DNA from: Novosphingobium sp. G106
GTDB lineage: Bacteria > Pseudomonadota > Alphaproteobacteria > Sphingomonadales > Sphingomonadaceae
Length of the DNA: 64,000 nt
NCBI RefSeq assembly: GCF_019075875.1
Contig: NZ_JAHOOZ010000001.1
Location: 5,150,001 to 5,214,000 of the forward strand
Direction of reading: 5' to 3'
Shown piece after piece: positions 1-7,676 of this stretch (position 1 is the stretch's first letter; every line of letters begins with the position of its first letter). The notes below the pieces were generated by a model that made no database searches, was not told where the DNA came from, and saw only the letters and a list, made by a program, of their open reading frames with translations. The translations under genes and the position numbers were made by a program.

Positions 1-714
1 ACCTGCGTTCCCAGAACTCGGCTTACGACCAAGCCGTAGGCCGCTATGGCGACGACATGACCTACACCAACGCCTTCGAGCAGGGTGGAGAAGTCGGGAC
101 TCTCACCGGCCATGAGGTCAATGCCCAGCATAGGGCGCTGCCGGAACAGGCCCGCGAGGCTTGGGCAACTGGCGCGGGTACGGCTATGGCGGATGCGGCC
201 TCTCAGTACGGCGCGAGGGTCCCGAACGGCGACACGGCCAACCACGTCAGGCAGATGCTCGGGGACGACATCAAGCAAGGCGCGATCGGTGAGATGGGTG
301 GCAACACTGGCGGCGTCCAGGCGCTCCAAGACCGGCTGGATGCCGAGAGCCAGGGTCACTTGAACTGGCAGGCAGTCGACAGAAGCGCTCGGAGCGCCAG
401 TAGGCAAGGCCTGGACGAAATGGGCGGGGGAGGGGTCCCCACTTCCATGCGGGGGGGCGTTCGGCAAGCTGGTGGATTATATGTCGGCCCACGCTGCCCC
501 TCGCTACCGGCAGGACGTCAAGGACCGCATCGGTGCAATCGTGACGGCTTCCGATGCCCACTCCGTCGACCAAGTCATGCGAGAGCTGAACGAGCAAGCC
601 CAGCGGGACCAGAGCTTCGGAGACCTCCTGCACAAGTCGGGAGTGGTGACCTCCGGCGTCTACGGGGCCAACGTCGCCCCAAGTGACCCGCTGCCCGAGG
701 AGTACGGGCGTTGA
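1..714 (+). pseudogene. Phage virion-type protein, C-terminal part, frameshifted in a G7 run
   Basis: The frame is open from base 3, so the start lies left of the window. It reads as an Ala/Gly/Gln-rich helical protein; the stretch EAWATGAGTAMADAASQYGA followed by RVPNGDTANHVRQMLGDD resembles the C-terminal region of phage head- or virion-associated proteins (family resemblance only, not a firm match). At the G run 451-457 the sense shifts by one base: the natural continuation AFGKLVDYMSAHAAPRYRQD lies in the next frame and ends at the TGA at 712-714. Removing one G joins the frames. Stop and next start overlap as TTGA, suggesting translational coupling. Function uncertain. Confidence 0.55.
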
Positions 715-1289
715 GCGAGCAAGTGTCTATCTACGGCCCGTGCATGACGTTGGCCCACAAAGGCCACCCCATTCGGATTCTCATGGTCCGAGGGGTCCCA
801 TGGTTCAGCCTGCGCGATGTAGGCGACGGCCTGGGGCTGAGCGAGTTCGGATTGGACCAAGTCAATGCTGCAGGTTTCCCGGCCTATGCAAAGATGGTCG
901 TGGCGGAGGAGGCGGACCCCGCGATACCGGGCGATCCTGAGGACCAGATTGTCTTGAGCCCCGTCGGCGTCTGGCACCTTACGACCTTCCTGTCCGATCC
1001 GGGCAGGGGCCAGCACCTCGCGAACTGGGCCAAGAAAGAAGCGGCCCTGCTGTGCCCCAGTCCGGCGCCCGGCGATCCAGCCGTCTTCCTTCGCCTTCTG
1101 GAGGTCAACGGTCGCAAGGAACTGCCACCGTACCCTTGGAAATATTCCGGTCGCCGCTCGGAGTGGCACACCCTCCGGGATAGCGATGATTGGCTCTACG
1201 CCCAGATCGCGAACAGGGGGCTAACCCTCAAGCCGCGCCGGGTCCTCAACGGTCGCCCAGGCGTGCCCGAGATAGCTGCTACGGCCTGA
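711..1289 (+). CDS. BRO-N (phage antirepressor-like) protein
   Basis: 192 residues from a TTG start that overlaps the stop of the preceding phage gene. Residues 16-43 (GHPIRILMVRGVPWFSLRDV plus GDGLGLS) match the opening of BRO-N domains, in which a beta hairpin precedes a helix labelled D-V-x-x-x-L-G-L. The later part (VLSPVGVWHLTT, then QHLANWAKKEAALLC) fits the end of that domain. BRO-N proteins are common in phages as antirepressors or DNA-binding regulators. Residues past about 115 match nothing I recognise. Its place directly behind a virion-type gene is unusual for a regulator. Domain call fairly safe; role inferred. Confidence 0.6.
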   Translation: MSEQVSIYGPCMTLAHKGHPIRILMVRGVPWFSLRDVGDGLGLSEFGLDQVNAAGFPAYAKMVVAEEADPAIPGDPEDQIVLSPVGVWHLTTFLSDPGRGQHLANWAKKEAALLCPSPAPGDPAVFLRLLEVNGRKELPPYPWKYSGRRSEWHTLRDSDDWLYAQIANRGLTLKPRRVLNGRPGVPEIAATA

Positions 1290-1302
1290 TGGCCCACTAA
1301 CG

Positions 1303-1351
1303 AAAACGCCTCCAGAAAGCCCTCACGGGCCGACTGGGGGCGTTTTTTTTT
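1303..1351 (+). terminator. Rho-independent terminator closing the rightward phage genes
   Basis: Arms 1303-1315 and 1334-1346 pair over 13 bp with a single G-U wobble, and are followed by a T tract (1343-1351). The upstream A run mirrors it, so it could also act on leftward transcripts, although the leftward 77-residue gene ends inside the hairpin. Confidence 0.85.
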
Positions 1352-1556
1352 CGAGTGCCGGCTGTACGATCGCTAGCGCAGCAAGTTCTGGACCCCCCCT
1401 CGATGTGCGTTCCACGTCTGAGACACGGCGCTCCAGCTCTTGGTAGGTGACAATCCTCCGCGCATCGACCTCCCGGAGGGCTTCGCGCAACTCATAGTTT
1501 TCCCATAGGGCGATGCCGAGCCCGATGCCGACGATTAGCCATTCCCACCAAGCCAC
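1323..1556 (-). CDS. Small membrane-anchored coiled-coil protein of the element
   Basis: 77 residues from a GTG start. Residues 3-18 (WWEWLIVGIGLGIALW) form one N-terminal membrane span, followed by a charged helix rich in Glu and Arg with heptad character (about 19-52) and a Pro-rich tail. The layout recalls small phage inner-membrane or spanin-like proteins, but no family is recognised. It is the last gene of a leftward block behind the recombinase and starts 5 bases beyond the stop of the 49-residue gene. Its end lies inside the terminator hairpin. Confidence 0.5.
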   Translation of the reverse strand: MAWWEWLIVGIGLGIALWENYELREALREVDARRIVTYQELERRVSDVERTSRGGPELAALAIVQPALEKKTPPVGP

Positions 1557-1561
1557 AGCGG

Positions 1562-1711
1562 TTAGGCCTCGGCTGCCAGGAGACGCTCAAGGTCCCCACG
1601 GGTTATCACGACGCTATGAGGCACGCCGCGCTCGTCCCGCTGGCAGACCACGAACACGCCGTCTCCCATGGGCACCGCATCGCCGTCGCCGAGCTTGATG
1701 TTATTCTGCAT
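1562..1711 (-). CDS. 49-residue protein overlapping the recombinase gene
   Basis: ATG at 1711, stop TAA at 1562-1564. Its start overlaps the 3' end of the serine recombinase gene by 11 bases, so it is probably translationally coupled. The protein is small and acidic (MQNNIKLGDGDAVPMGD at the start, LERLLAAEA at the end) with no cysteine pairs or membrane span. No family is recognised. Small genes beside large serine integrases sometimes encode directionality factors; that is only a hypothesis here. Confidence 0.5.
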   Translation of the reverse strand: MQNNIKLGDGDAVPMGDGVFVVCQRDERGVPHSVVITRGDLERLLAAEA

Positions 1712-3332
1712 GGACTTCCTCCTCTTGCGACCAGACCCACCCTGGGCCGGACCATTCTGTAAAGCTGTTGTAGGGGACTAGGCATGTGCCGCCGTGGGTC
1801 CACTCTAGGTGTATGAGGTGGCCCTCCCAGTCGATGACCGCTCGTTTGAAGATCGACCGGAGCGCTAGGTTGATGCGGGCTGGATCGGGTTCACCGTCTG
1901 CAGGCTCTAGGGCCTCCAGGGCTCTGTTGACCCTCGCGCCCACCGTGAGGCCTGTCGCTATTTCCTGCCGGTCCTTGAGGTTCCTAGCGGCTTCCTTAGC
2001 TTCCTCTAGCTCTGCCTCTGCATCCCTGAGGCGCTGGGCTAGGGCTGGGGACCTCCCGACATAGGACAGATCGTCAATGAGCCGGTCGATTACGTCGTGA
2101 AGGCGGTCGAGGCGATCGTCAGCGGCGCGGACGGCATCAACAAGCTCCTCATCCTTGCCGCCCACGCCCTCAAGGTCCCTAAGGCGAGATGGCAGGCTTC
2201 GTAGGATAGCGTCTTCAATCAGCTCGCACCGAACGGACTTGTAGACGCACCCAGCGTGCCCCTGCGTCTTGGCTTTCGCTCGGGTGCAGACGTAGGCAGG
2301 GCGGGATCGCTTGCCCTTCGCCACTCTGGTCATCGTTGAGCCGCACTTGGGGCACGCGGCGAGGCCCGCCAGGACATTTGTGATCGGGGCGTTTGCGTGT
2401 CGGCCCCTCTGCGGAGCGCTTAGAGCCTGCCGAAGGGCCTGAGCTTCCTTGTAGGTTTCCTCCGAGATGACGGCGGGAAAGTAGTGGTCGATGGGATCAA
2501 GTGCCCGCCTGCTCTTTCGTGTTCCGTCGAACTCCATGACGTGCGGACTGAACGTCCCGAGGACGGCAGGATTCGCCAGCACCTTGGCGATATAGGACCG
2601 TTGCCAGAAGCTCCCACGTCCCCATGGGGCAATTCCCTCACGATTGAAGGTCGCAGCAATCCTGTGCTGTCCAACACCCTCCAGGGTCATCGCAAATATG
2701 CGCTGCACTAGGTCCGCCCGCTCCGGGATAATCGCGAAGATCGTGCGGTCCTCCGAGAGCTTGAGCCACGCTGGGGCCTTCGAGGTAAGACGCTTCCCCT
2801 TTTCGACGTCGGCCCGCTTACCCTCCCAGGCAGCCCTGAGGCGGCTGGATTTCGTCGCGCTCTCGTCGTTCGCCCGCATGAAGATCATGAGCGACCACAT
2901 CAGATCCATGTGATCGTTATCTAGAGATGTGGAGGTGTATTCACGCCCATCATTCATGGTGACGACGCTAACGCCGGTCTCGACGATGTCTTCGAGGACC
3001 CTCAGCGCTTTTCGAGGTGTCAGGCGACTGATCCTGTCGAGCTGCTCCACGAGCAAGAGGGAGCCTTGTGGGACTTGGCCGCTCCTCACAGCTTCTACGA
3101 AGCACGCAAGGCGCCCTGCGTCAGCGTTCTGTCCCCGATAGGCTGACACGCCCACGTCGTGAAACGTCAGCTCGTGATCGAGGTCTAAGTCGTTCTTCTC
3201 GGCGTAGGCCAATGCCATCGACGCCTGACGCCGAAAACTGTCCCCCTTCACCTGTTCTGGCGTCGAAAACCGAAGGTACGAATAGGCCTTGCGACGCACT
3301 TGCGGGCGATCGTTGGTGGGAATTTCGCTCAT
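1701..3332 (-). CDS. Large serine recombinase (integrase)
   Basis: 543 residues. The N-terminal resolvase domain (about 15-165) carries the nucleophile Ser23 in YLRFSTPEQ and the conserved EQLDRISR near 96-103. A recombinase domain follows (about 185-300), then a zinc ribbon with Cys327, Cys330, Cys349 and Cys362, and a coiled-coil stretch at about 400-455 that in this family controls synapsis direction. Known role: recombines attP with attB without host ligation, and needs a separate directionality factor for excision. It lies next to the cut comM gene, so it most likely performed that insertion. All key catalytic residues seen are present, so it looks active. Confidence 0.95.
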   Translation of the reverse strand: MSEIPTNDRPQVRRKAYSYLRFSTPEQVKGDSFRRQASMALAYAEKNDLDLDHELTFHDVGVSAYRGQNADAGRLACFVEAVRSGQVPQGSLLLVEQLDRISRLTPRKALRVLEDIVETGVSVVTMNDGREYTSTSLDNDHMDLMWSLMIFMRANDESATKSSRLRAAWEGKRADVEKGKRLTSKAPAWLKLSEDRTIFAIIPERADLVQRIFAMTLEGVGQHRIAATFNREGIAPWGRGSFWQRSYIAKVLANPAVLGTFSPHVMEFDGTRKSRRALDPIDHYFPAVISEETYKEAQALRQALSAPQRGRHANAPITNVLAGLAACPKCGSTMTRVAKGKRSRPAYVCTRAKAKTQGHAGCVYKSVRCELIEDAILRSLPSRLRDLEGVGGKDEELVDAVRAADDRLDRLHDVIDRLIDDLSYVGRSPALAQRLRDAEAELEEAKEAARNLKDRQEIATGLTVGARVNRALEALEPADGEPDPARINLALRSIFKRAVIDWEGHLIHLEWTHGGTCLVPYNSFTEWSGPGWVWSQEEEVHAE

Positions 3333-3365
3333 CTGCCAACTTATGCCTCACTGGTGGTCTCCAGT

Positions 3366-3384
3366 CTATAACAGGAGCAGGTTG
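3366..3384. other. Probable att junction between element and comM
   Basis: Read on the minus strand, comM sequence encoding AAGGHNLLL continues to about 3372 and then turns into a TTA-TAG stop. In intact comM the next residues are the P-loop G-P-P-G-x-G-K. The short sequence AACCTGCTCCTG (3372-3383, minus strand) is the best candidate for the shared core. The exact crossover needs the other junction, which is outside the window. Confidence 0.6.
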
Positions 3385-4013
3385 TGCCCGCCCGCCGCGG
3401 TAATCTCCAGCGCGCGCTTGGCGACTTCCTGGCCCTTGACCTGCGCGAGATCGGGGCCGCGCGGCGGCGGTTCGGCTTCGCCCGGCGGCGGCACGGGCAG
3501 GACCTGATAGCCCTTGAGATGATTGAGCAGGCTGATCAGATCGGGCGCGGCGAGCACCGAGATGCCGCTGGCCCAGCGCGCTTCGGAGCCTTGCGCCGCG
3601 GGGCAGATCAGCCCCTTCTCGGCACCCGAGGCGAACAGCGCGGCGAGCAGGACGCCGGGCGAGGCGATGATCCGGCCGTCGAGCGCCAGTTCGCCCACGG
3701 CCACGTAGTCGCCGAGCAGCTCGGCATCTGTCACGCCCATCGCCGCAAGCAGGGCGAGGGCGATCGGCAGATCGTAGTGCGAGCCTTCCTTGGGTAGGTC
3801 GGCGGGCGAGAGATTGATCGTGATGATCTTGGGGGGCAGCGACAGGCCCATCGCGGCGAGGGCCGCCTGCACGCGCTGGCGGCTTTCGTTGACCGCCTTG
3901 TCGGGCAGGCCAACGACGTGGAACTTGGGCAGGCCGGGCGCGATCTGGCACTGCACTTCGACGCTGCGCGCCTCGAGCCCCAGATAGGCGACCGTCGAAA
4001 CCAGCGCGACCAA
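3366..4013 (-). pseudogene. comM: comM (yifB) Mg-chelatase-like ATPase, 5' part, split by the integrated element
   Basis: 215 residues remain of a family of about 500. The N-terminal lon-protease-like/ChlI domain is well preserved: STVAYLGLEARSVEVQCQ, FHVVGLPDKAVNESRQRVQA, ITINLSPADLPKEGSHYDLP. The frame ends after EITAAGGHNLLLL, directly before the Walker A loop, so the AAA+ core and C-terminal domain are missing. I chose the TTG at 4013 (preceded by GGGGAT) because family members begin at VSTVAYLG; a longer ATG frame from 4112 adds 33 unconserved residues. Known: ComM is a hexameric helicase for branch migration in natural transformation. Inferred: transformation is reduced while the element is integrated. 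Confidence 0.9.
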
Positions 4014-4232
4014 ACGATCCCCCTGCAAAGCCCGCGCGGTGATGGCTGACGGGCCGTGCGCTGTCGAGGGATTGGATCGGGTCTGGATCAATCGGCCGCA
4101 CGTCCCGGCCAATCCGGTTTTCCACCTAGGGCTTCGTCATCGTTCGGCCCGCTGTGAGCGCGGGCAACACCCGATGGCGTGGGCAGGGGCCGAGGCCCAG
4201 CCTGCCATGATCCGGCGAGCGAGACCGCATCG

Positions 4233-5036
4233 ATGGACAAGCCCCAATCCTTGCCGCGCAAGCAACCGCTGAAGTGGAGACTGGTTGGCCGCCTGTTGCC
4301 GCTGGTCGCCATGGCCAGCCCACCCCTGGCGGCGCAGACGATCGCTGCGGACGAGATCGCGCAGGAGACTGCGCCGGCCGAACCCGCGCCCGTTGCAGGC
4401 ACGGCCGGCGGCGCAGGGCGCTTGGTTGCCGCAACGCCGCCGGAGTCGCCGCCAGGCATTGCCACGTTCGGCCCGTTCCGTGTGCTCGACAGCGAGAATG
4501 CGGTGTTGGCGGGAGCGACGGATGCGGCGTCGCCAGGCCGTTTTGCCGCGATGCTGCGCCGCTATCCGGAAATATCCACGATCGCCCTGATCAATTGTGC
4601 CGGTACCTACGACGACCGTGCCAACCTCCGTCTCGGGCTGATGCTCCACGCACGCGGGATCGCCACTTACGTGCCCGCTGGCGGTCTGGTGCGCTCGGGG
4701 GCGGTCGATCTGTTCCTTGCCGGGGCGCACCGCTATGCCGAGCCGACCGCCTGGTTCGCCGTCCACGCCTGGAAGGACGTGACCGGCAGGCAGCCCGGCG
4801 ACTATGCGCCCGATGCGCCGAAGAACCAGGCCTATCTCGACTACTATCGCGCGGTAGGCTTCACCGAGTCGCAGGCAAGGGCCTTCTATGCCATGACCAA
4901 TTCCGTGCCCTTCACGCGGGCGAAATGGCTGACGCAGGCGGAAATGGCGCGGTGGGTGAGGCTCGACGCGATGCCGTCCGCAGCCGCGGCGCGCTTGACT
5001 CGCAGTACGCCCTCCAGTAACGGCGCGTCTCAGTGA
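4233..5036 (+). CDS. Secreted ClpP/crotonase-like protein of unknown role
   Basis: 267 residues from the ATG at 4233; an upstream ATG at 4179 only adds residues before a normal signal peptide. The signal peptide is RLVGRLLPLVAMASPPLAAQ. The core (about 85-200) looks like the periplasmic ClpP-like fold: INCAGTYDDRANLRLGLMLH, then ARGIATYVPAGGLVRSGAVD, then LFLAGAHR. The Ser in GLVRSGAVD sits where the nucleophile of serine proteases of this fold would be, but no complete triad can be assigned. It is divergent to comM and ends at a strong terminator. Export likely; activity unknown. Confidence 0.6.
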   Translation: MDKPQSLPRKQPLKWRLVGRLLPLVAMASPPLAAQTIAADEIAQETAPAEPAPVAGTAGGAGRLVAATPPESPPGIATFGPFRVLDSENAVLAGATDAASPGRFAAMLRRYPEISTIALINCAGTYDDRANLRLGLMLHARGIATYVPAGGLVRSGAVDLFLAGAHRYAEPTAWFAVHAWKDVTGRQPGDYAPDAPKNQAYLDYYRAVGFTESQARAFYAMTNSVPFTRAKWLTQAEMARWVRLDAMPSAAAARLTRSTPSSNGASQ

Positions 5037-5039
5037 GAC

Positions 5040-5065
5040 GGTCGCCTTCGCAGGCGGCCCTTTTT
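5040..5065 (+). terminator. Rho-independent terminator before rpmH
   Basis: Arms 5040-5047 and 5052-5059 (8 bp, one G-U pair) around a TCGC loop, then CTTTTT. It separates the secreted protein gene from rpmH. Confidence 0.75.
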
Positions 5066-5090
5066 CGTTTGTGAATTTCGAGGTTTTGCG

Positions 5091-5225
5091 ATGAAGCGCA
5101 CGTTCCAGCCCAGCAACCTTGTCCGCGCGCGCCGCCACGGCTTTCGCGCGCGTCTCGCCACGGTTGGCGGCCGCAAGGTCCTGCGTGCCCGTCGCGCCCG
5201 TGGCCGCAAGAAGCTCTCGGCCTGA
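5091..5225 (+). CDS. rpmH: 50S ribosomal protein L34
   Basis: 44 residues, the normal L34 length. It starts [20 protein letters not shown] and ends in an Arg/Lys-rich tail ([13 protein letters not shown]), the classic signature of this 23S rRNA-binding protein. It is first in the conserved rpmH-rnpA-yidD-yidC-engB order. Its stop overlaps the inferred rnpA start (CTGA). The gene is too short for many ORF filters. Confidence 0.97.
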   Translation: MKRTFQPSNLVRARRHGFRARLATVGGRKVLRARRARGRKKLSA

Positions 5226-5629
5226 TCGATTCGGAAAAGCCGGCGGCGATCAAGCCGACGGTCCTGACGCGGCGCGCCGATTTTCTCGCCGCCAACCGCG
5301 GTCTTCGCGTCTCGCGCCCCGGCTTCGTGCTGCTCGCCCGGTCCAATGAGGGCGCGGGCCTGCGCTTCGGCATCACCGTAACCAAGCGAATCGGCAACGC
5401 TGTCGTACGCAATCGCATGAAGCGGCGTTTTCGTGCGCTGCTGCGCGACATCCTGCCGGTCCATGGGCTCGCCGATACCGACCACGTGCTGATCGGCCGC
5501 GAGGGAGGTATCGAGCGGGACTTCGCCATGCTGCAGAGCGAACTCCTAGCCGCACTGGGGCGGGCTAAGGACGGCAAGGGCGATCCGCCGCGAACCGGCT
5601 CGCGCAAGCGAGGGCCGCCCAAGCGATGA
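5222..5629 (+). CDS. rnpA: Ribonuclease P protein component
   Basis: About 135 residues. The conserved RNase P protein core is plain: [20 protein letters not shown], then [11 protein letters not shown] and [20 protein letters not shown]. Homology extends upstream as [20 protein letters not shown], yet the first ATG, GTG or TTG in frame is the GTG at 5327, which would delete that essential N-terminal helix and strand. The most likely start is the CTG at 5222 overlapping the rpmH stop ([18 protein letters not shown]); an ATC at 5225 is another option. The end overlaps yidD as ATGA. Function: protein subunit for tRNA 5' maturation. Confidence 0.9.
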   Translation: MIDSEKPAAIKPTVLTRRADFLAANRGLRVSRPGFVLLARSNEGAGLRFGITVTKRIGNAVVRNRMKRRFRALLRDILPVHGLADTDHVLIGREGGIERDFAMLQSELLAALGRAKDGKGDPPRTGSRKRGPPKR

Positions 5630-5823
5630 AATGGCTGCTCATCCTTATTGCTCGGGCCTGGCAGATCGGCCCTTCGCGGGTGCTTCCGCCAAGCTGTCGC
5701 TATGCTCCATCGTGCTCGCAATATGCCATCGAGGCGCTGGGGAAATACGGTGCGATTAAGGGTGGCTGGCTGGCGTTGAAGCGTCTATTGCGCTGCCACC
5801 CCTGGGGGGGGACACGGCTATGA
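5626..5823 (+). CDS. yidD: Membrane protein insertion efficiency factor YidD, end frameshifted in a G8 run
   Basis: 65 residues as read. The family core is clear: the N-terminal amphipathic helix, [20 protein letters not shown] with its three conserved Cys, and [12 protein letters not shown]. The family then ends G-H-G-Y-D-P-V-P; here the run 5804-5811 has eight G and the frame ends TRL. With seven G it reads [10 protein letters not shown] and stops at 5836. The gene is therefore probably intact in the organism, with a true span of 5626-5836. It assists YidC-dependent insertion and sits between rnpA and yidC as usual. Confidence 0.9.
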   Translation: MKWLLILIARAWQIGPSRVLPPSCRYAPSCSQYAIEALGKYGAIKGGWLALKRLLRCHPWGGTRL

Positions 5824-5900
5824 CCCGGTGCCGTGAGTTCGGTGCTGCTGCGGACGATGCAGGCAGGCCGGCGTGACAGGAAGAGATTAGGGACGCCTTC

Positions 5901-7676
5901 GTGGACAACCAGCGTAATATCATCCTTGCGGTCGTACTGACCGCGCTGATCCTTTTCGGCTGGGACGCCGGGGTCCGTTACATGTACCCGAATGCGGGCA
6001 AGCAACGCCCGGCCGCCACGGCGCCGGCCAGCCCCGAACCGACGAGCGCGGCCAAGCCGACGCGCGAGGGCGGGCTGACTTCGGCGGCGGACATTGCGGT
6101 TGAAGCGCAGGACCTCAAAGCGGGCCTTGCCGCGCCCGGCCGTATTCCGGTCGAGGCGCCGGGCCTGATTGGCTCGATCAATCCCATTGGCGCCGTAATC
6201 GACGATCTTTCGATCAGGCGCCACACCGAAAGCATAGACAAGAACAGCGGCCCAAAACGCATTTTCTCCCTCGCGAACACGCCTGAAGAACACTTCGCGC
6301 AGTTCGGCTGGGTCGATCCGACAAAATCGGGCATGGCAACTCCCGACGTCGCGAACATGCCGGTTTTCAGCGCGCCTGCCGGCGCGAAGCTGACGCCTGC
6401 GACGCCGGTCACGCTATCGTGGAGCAACACTACCGGTCAGACTTTCTCGATCACCTATGCGATCGACAAGGACTATCTGATAACCGCGACGCAGACCGTG
6501 ACAAACCGGGGCAGCGCACCCGTCACGGTGCAGCCCTATGCGGCGCTACGGCGTACGGACAAGACCGCGAGCCTCGATACCTGGAATGTCCATTCGGGCC
6601 CGATCGGTGCGTTCGACCAGTCGGTCAGCTTCGCCGTCAACTACAAGGACGTCCCCCTGGGCAGCCCGGTTGCCAACACCGGCAAGACCGACTGGCTGGG
6701 CTTCACCGACATCTACTGGCTGTCGGCGCTGGTTCCGGACGGTTCCCCCACCAGCAGCGATTTCCGCTCGCTGGGCGAGCATATCTATCGCGCTGACCTC
6801 ATATACAAGGACGCGGTTGTCGCACCGGGTGAGCAACTCACGCGCACGACACGCCTTTTCGCCGGCGCCAAGGAAAGCGCGGTGCTCGATCGCTACGAAG
6901 CCTCGGGCATTCCGCATTTCGGCCTCGCGATCGACTGGGGCTGGTTCCGCTGGTTCGAAAAGCCGATCTTCTGGCTGCTGACGACGCTATTCCACGCGGT
7001 CGGCAACTTCGGCGTCGCCATTATCCTGCTGACGCTGATCGTGCGCGGCATCATGTTCCCGGTCGCCCAGCGCCAGTTCGCCTCGATGGCGGCGATGCGC
7101 GCGATCCAGCCGAAGATGAAGGTGCTGCAGGAGCGCTACAAAGACGACAAGCAGAAGCAGCAGCAGGAGATCATGGCGCTCTACAAGCAGGAGGGCGTCA
7201 ACCCGCTCGCCGGCTGCCTGCCGATCTTCCTGCAGATCCCGATCTTCTTCGCGCTCTACAAGGTGCTGACCCTGACGATCGAGATGCGGCACCAGCCTTT
7301 CGTGCTGTGGATCAAGGACCTCTCGGCACCCGATCCGCTGCACATCCTCAACCTGTTCGGCATGCTGCCCTTCACGCCGCCCTCGTTCCTGGCGATCGGC
7401 GTGCTGGCCCTGCTGCTCGGCATCACGATGTACTTCCAGTTCAAGCTTAATCCGGCCCAGATGGACCCGATGCAGCAGCAGATGTTCGCGATCATGCCCT
7501 GGGTCATGATGTTCGTCATGGCGCCCTTCGCGGCGGGCCTGCTGATCTACTGGATAACCTCGAACCTGCTGACCATCGCGCAGCAGAAGTTCCTCTACAG
7601 CCGACACCCGCAGCTCAAGGCGCAGACGGAGAAGGACGCGACCGACACGGCCCGTGCGGCCGCGCGCGAGAAGTGA
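5901..7676 (+). CDS. yidC: Membrane protein insertase YidC (Oxa1 family)
   Basis: 591 residues, typical for Gram-negative YidC. Order: N-terminal span (about 7-27, IILAVVLTALILFGWDAGVR), a long periplasmic beta domain, then the conserved five-helix region with IKMKVLQERYKDDKQKQQQE-type cytoplasmic loop, NPLAGCLPIFLQIPIFFALY and a final pair of spans near 530-560. It inserts and folds inner-membrane proteins alone or with SecYEG. It is preceded by about 65 bases after yidD and overlaps engB by 4 bases (GTGA), so both are probably co-translated. Confidence 0.97.
   Translation: MDNQRNIILAVVLTALILFGWDAGVRYMYPNAGKQRPAATAPASPEPTSAAKPTREGGLTSAADIAVEAQDLKAGLAAPGRIPVEAPGLIGSINPIGAVIDDLSIRRHTESIDKNSGPKRIFSLANTPEEHFAQFGWVDPTKSGMATPDVANMPVFSAPAGAKLTPATPVTLSWSNTTGQTFSITYAIDKDYLITATQTVTNRGSAPVTVQPYAALRRTDKTASLDTWNVHSGPIGAFDQSVSFAVNYKDVPLGSPVANTGKTDWLGFTDIYWLSALVPDGSPTSSDFRSLGEHIYRADLIYKDAVVAPGEQLTRTTRLFAGAKESAVLDRYEASGIPHFGLAIDWGWFRWFEKPIFWLLTTLFHAVGNFGVAIILLTLIVRGIMFPVAQRQFASMAAMRAIQPKMKVLQERYKDDKQKQQQEIMALYKQEGVNPLAGCLPIFLQIPIFFALYKVLTLTIEMRHQPFVLWIKDLSAPDPLHILNLFGMLPFTPPSFLAIGVLALLLGITMYFQFKLNPAQMDPMQQQMFAIMPWVMMFVMAPFAAGLLIYWITSNLLTIAQQKFLYSRHPQLKAQTEKDATDTARAAAREK

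Larger units (their letters stand above)
1..3372. mobile_element. Right end of an integrated element (probable prophage) inserted in comM
   Basis: Seen: a virion-type protein, a BRO-N antirepressor-like protein and a large serine recombinase lie next to a comM reading frame that is cut off at about 3372. The genes face each other and meet at the terminator near 1303-1351. Known: large serine recombinases integrate phages and other elements, often within genes. Inferred: the window shows only the right arm; the other arm, and the 3' part of comM carrying the ATPase motifs, should lie left of base 1. Whether it is a complete phage, a satellite or a remnant cannot be told here. Confidence 0.8.

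Noticed and set aside
451..457. Programmed translational frameshift in the phage gene
   Set aside because: Four other chromosomal genes break at the same kind of G/C run, so consensus error explains it without special biology; the gene is also not of the tail-chaperone type that uses frameshifting.
3366..3384. tRNA gene as attachment site
   Set aside because: The junction lies in comM coding sequence; no tRNA cloverleaf is seen here or elsewhere in the window.
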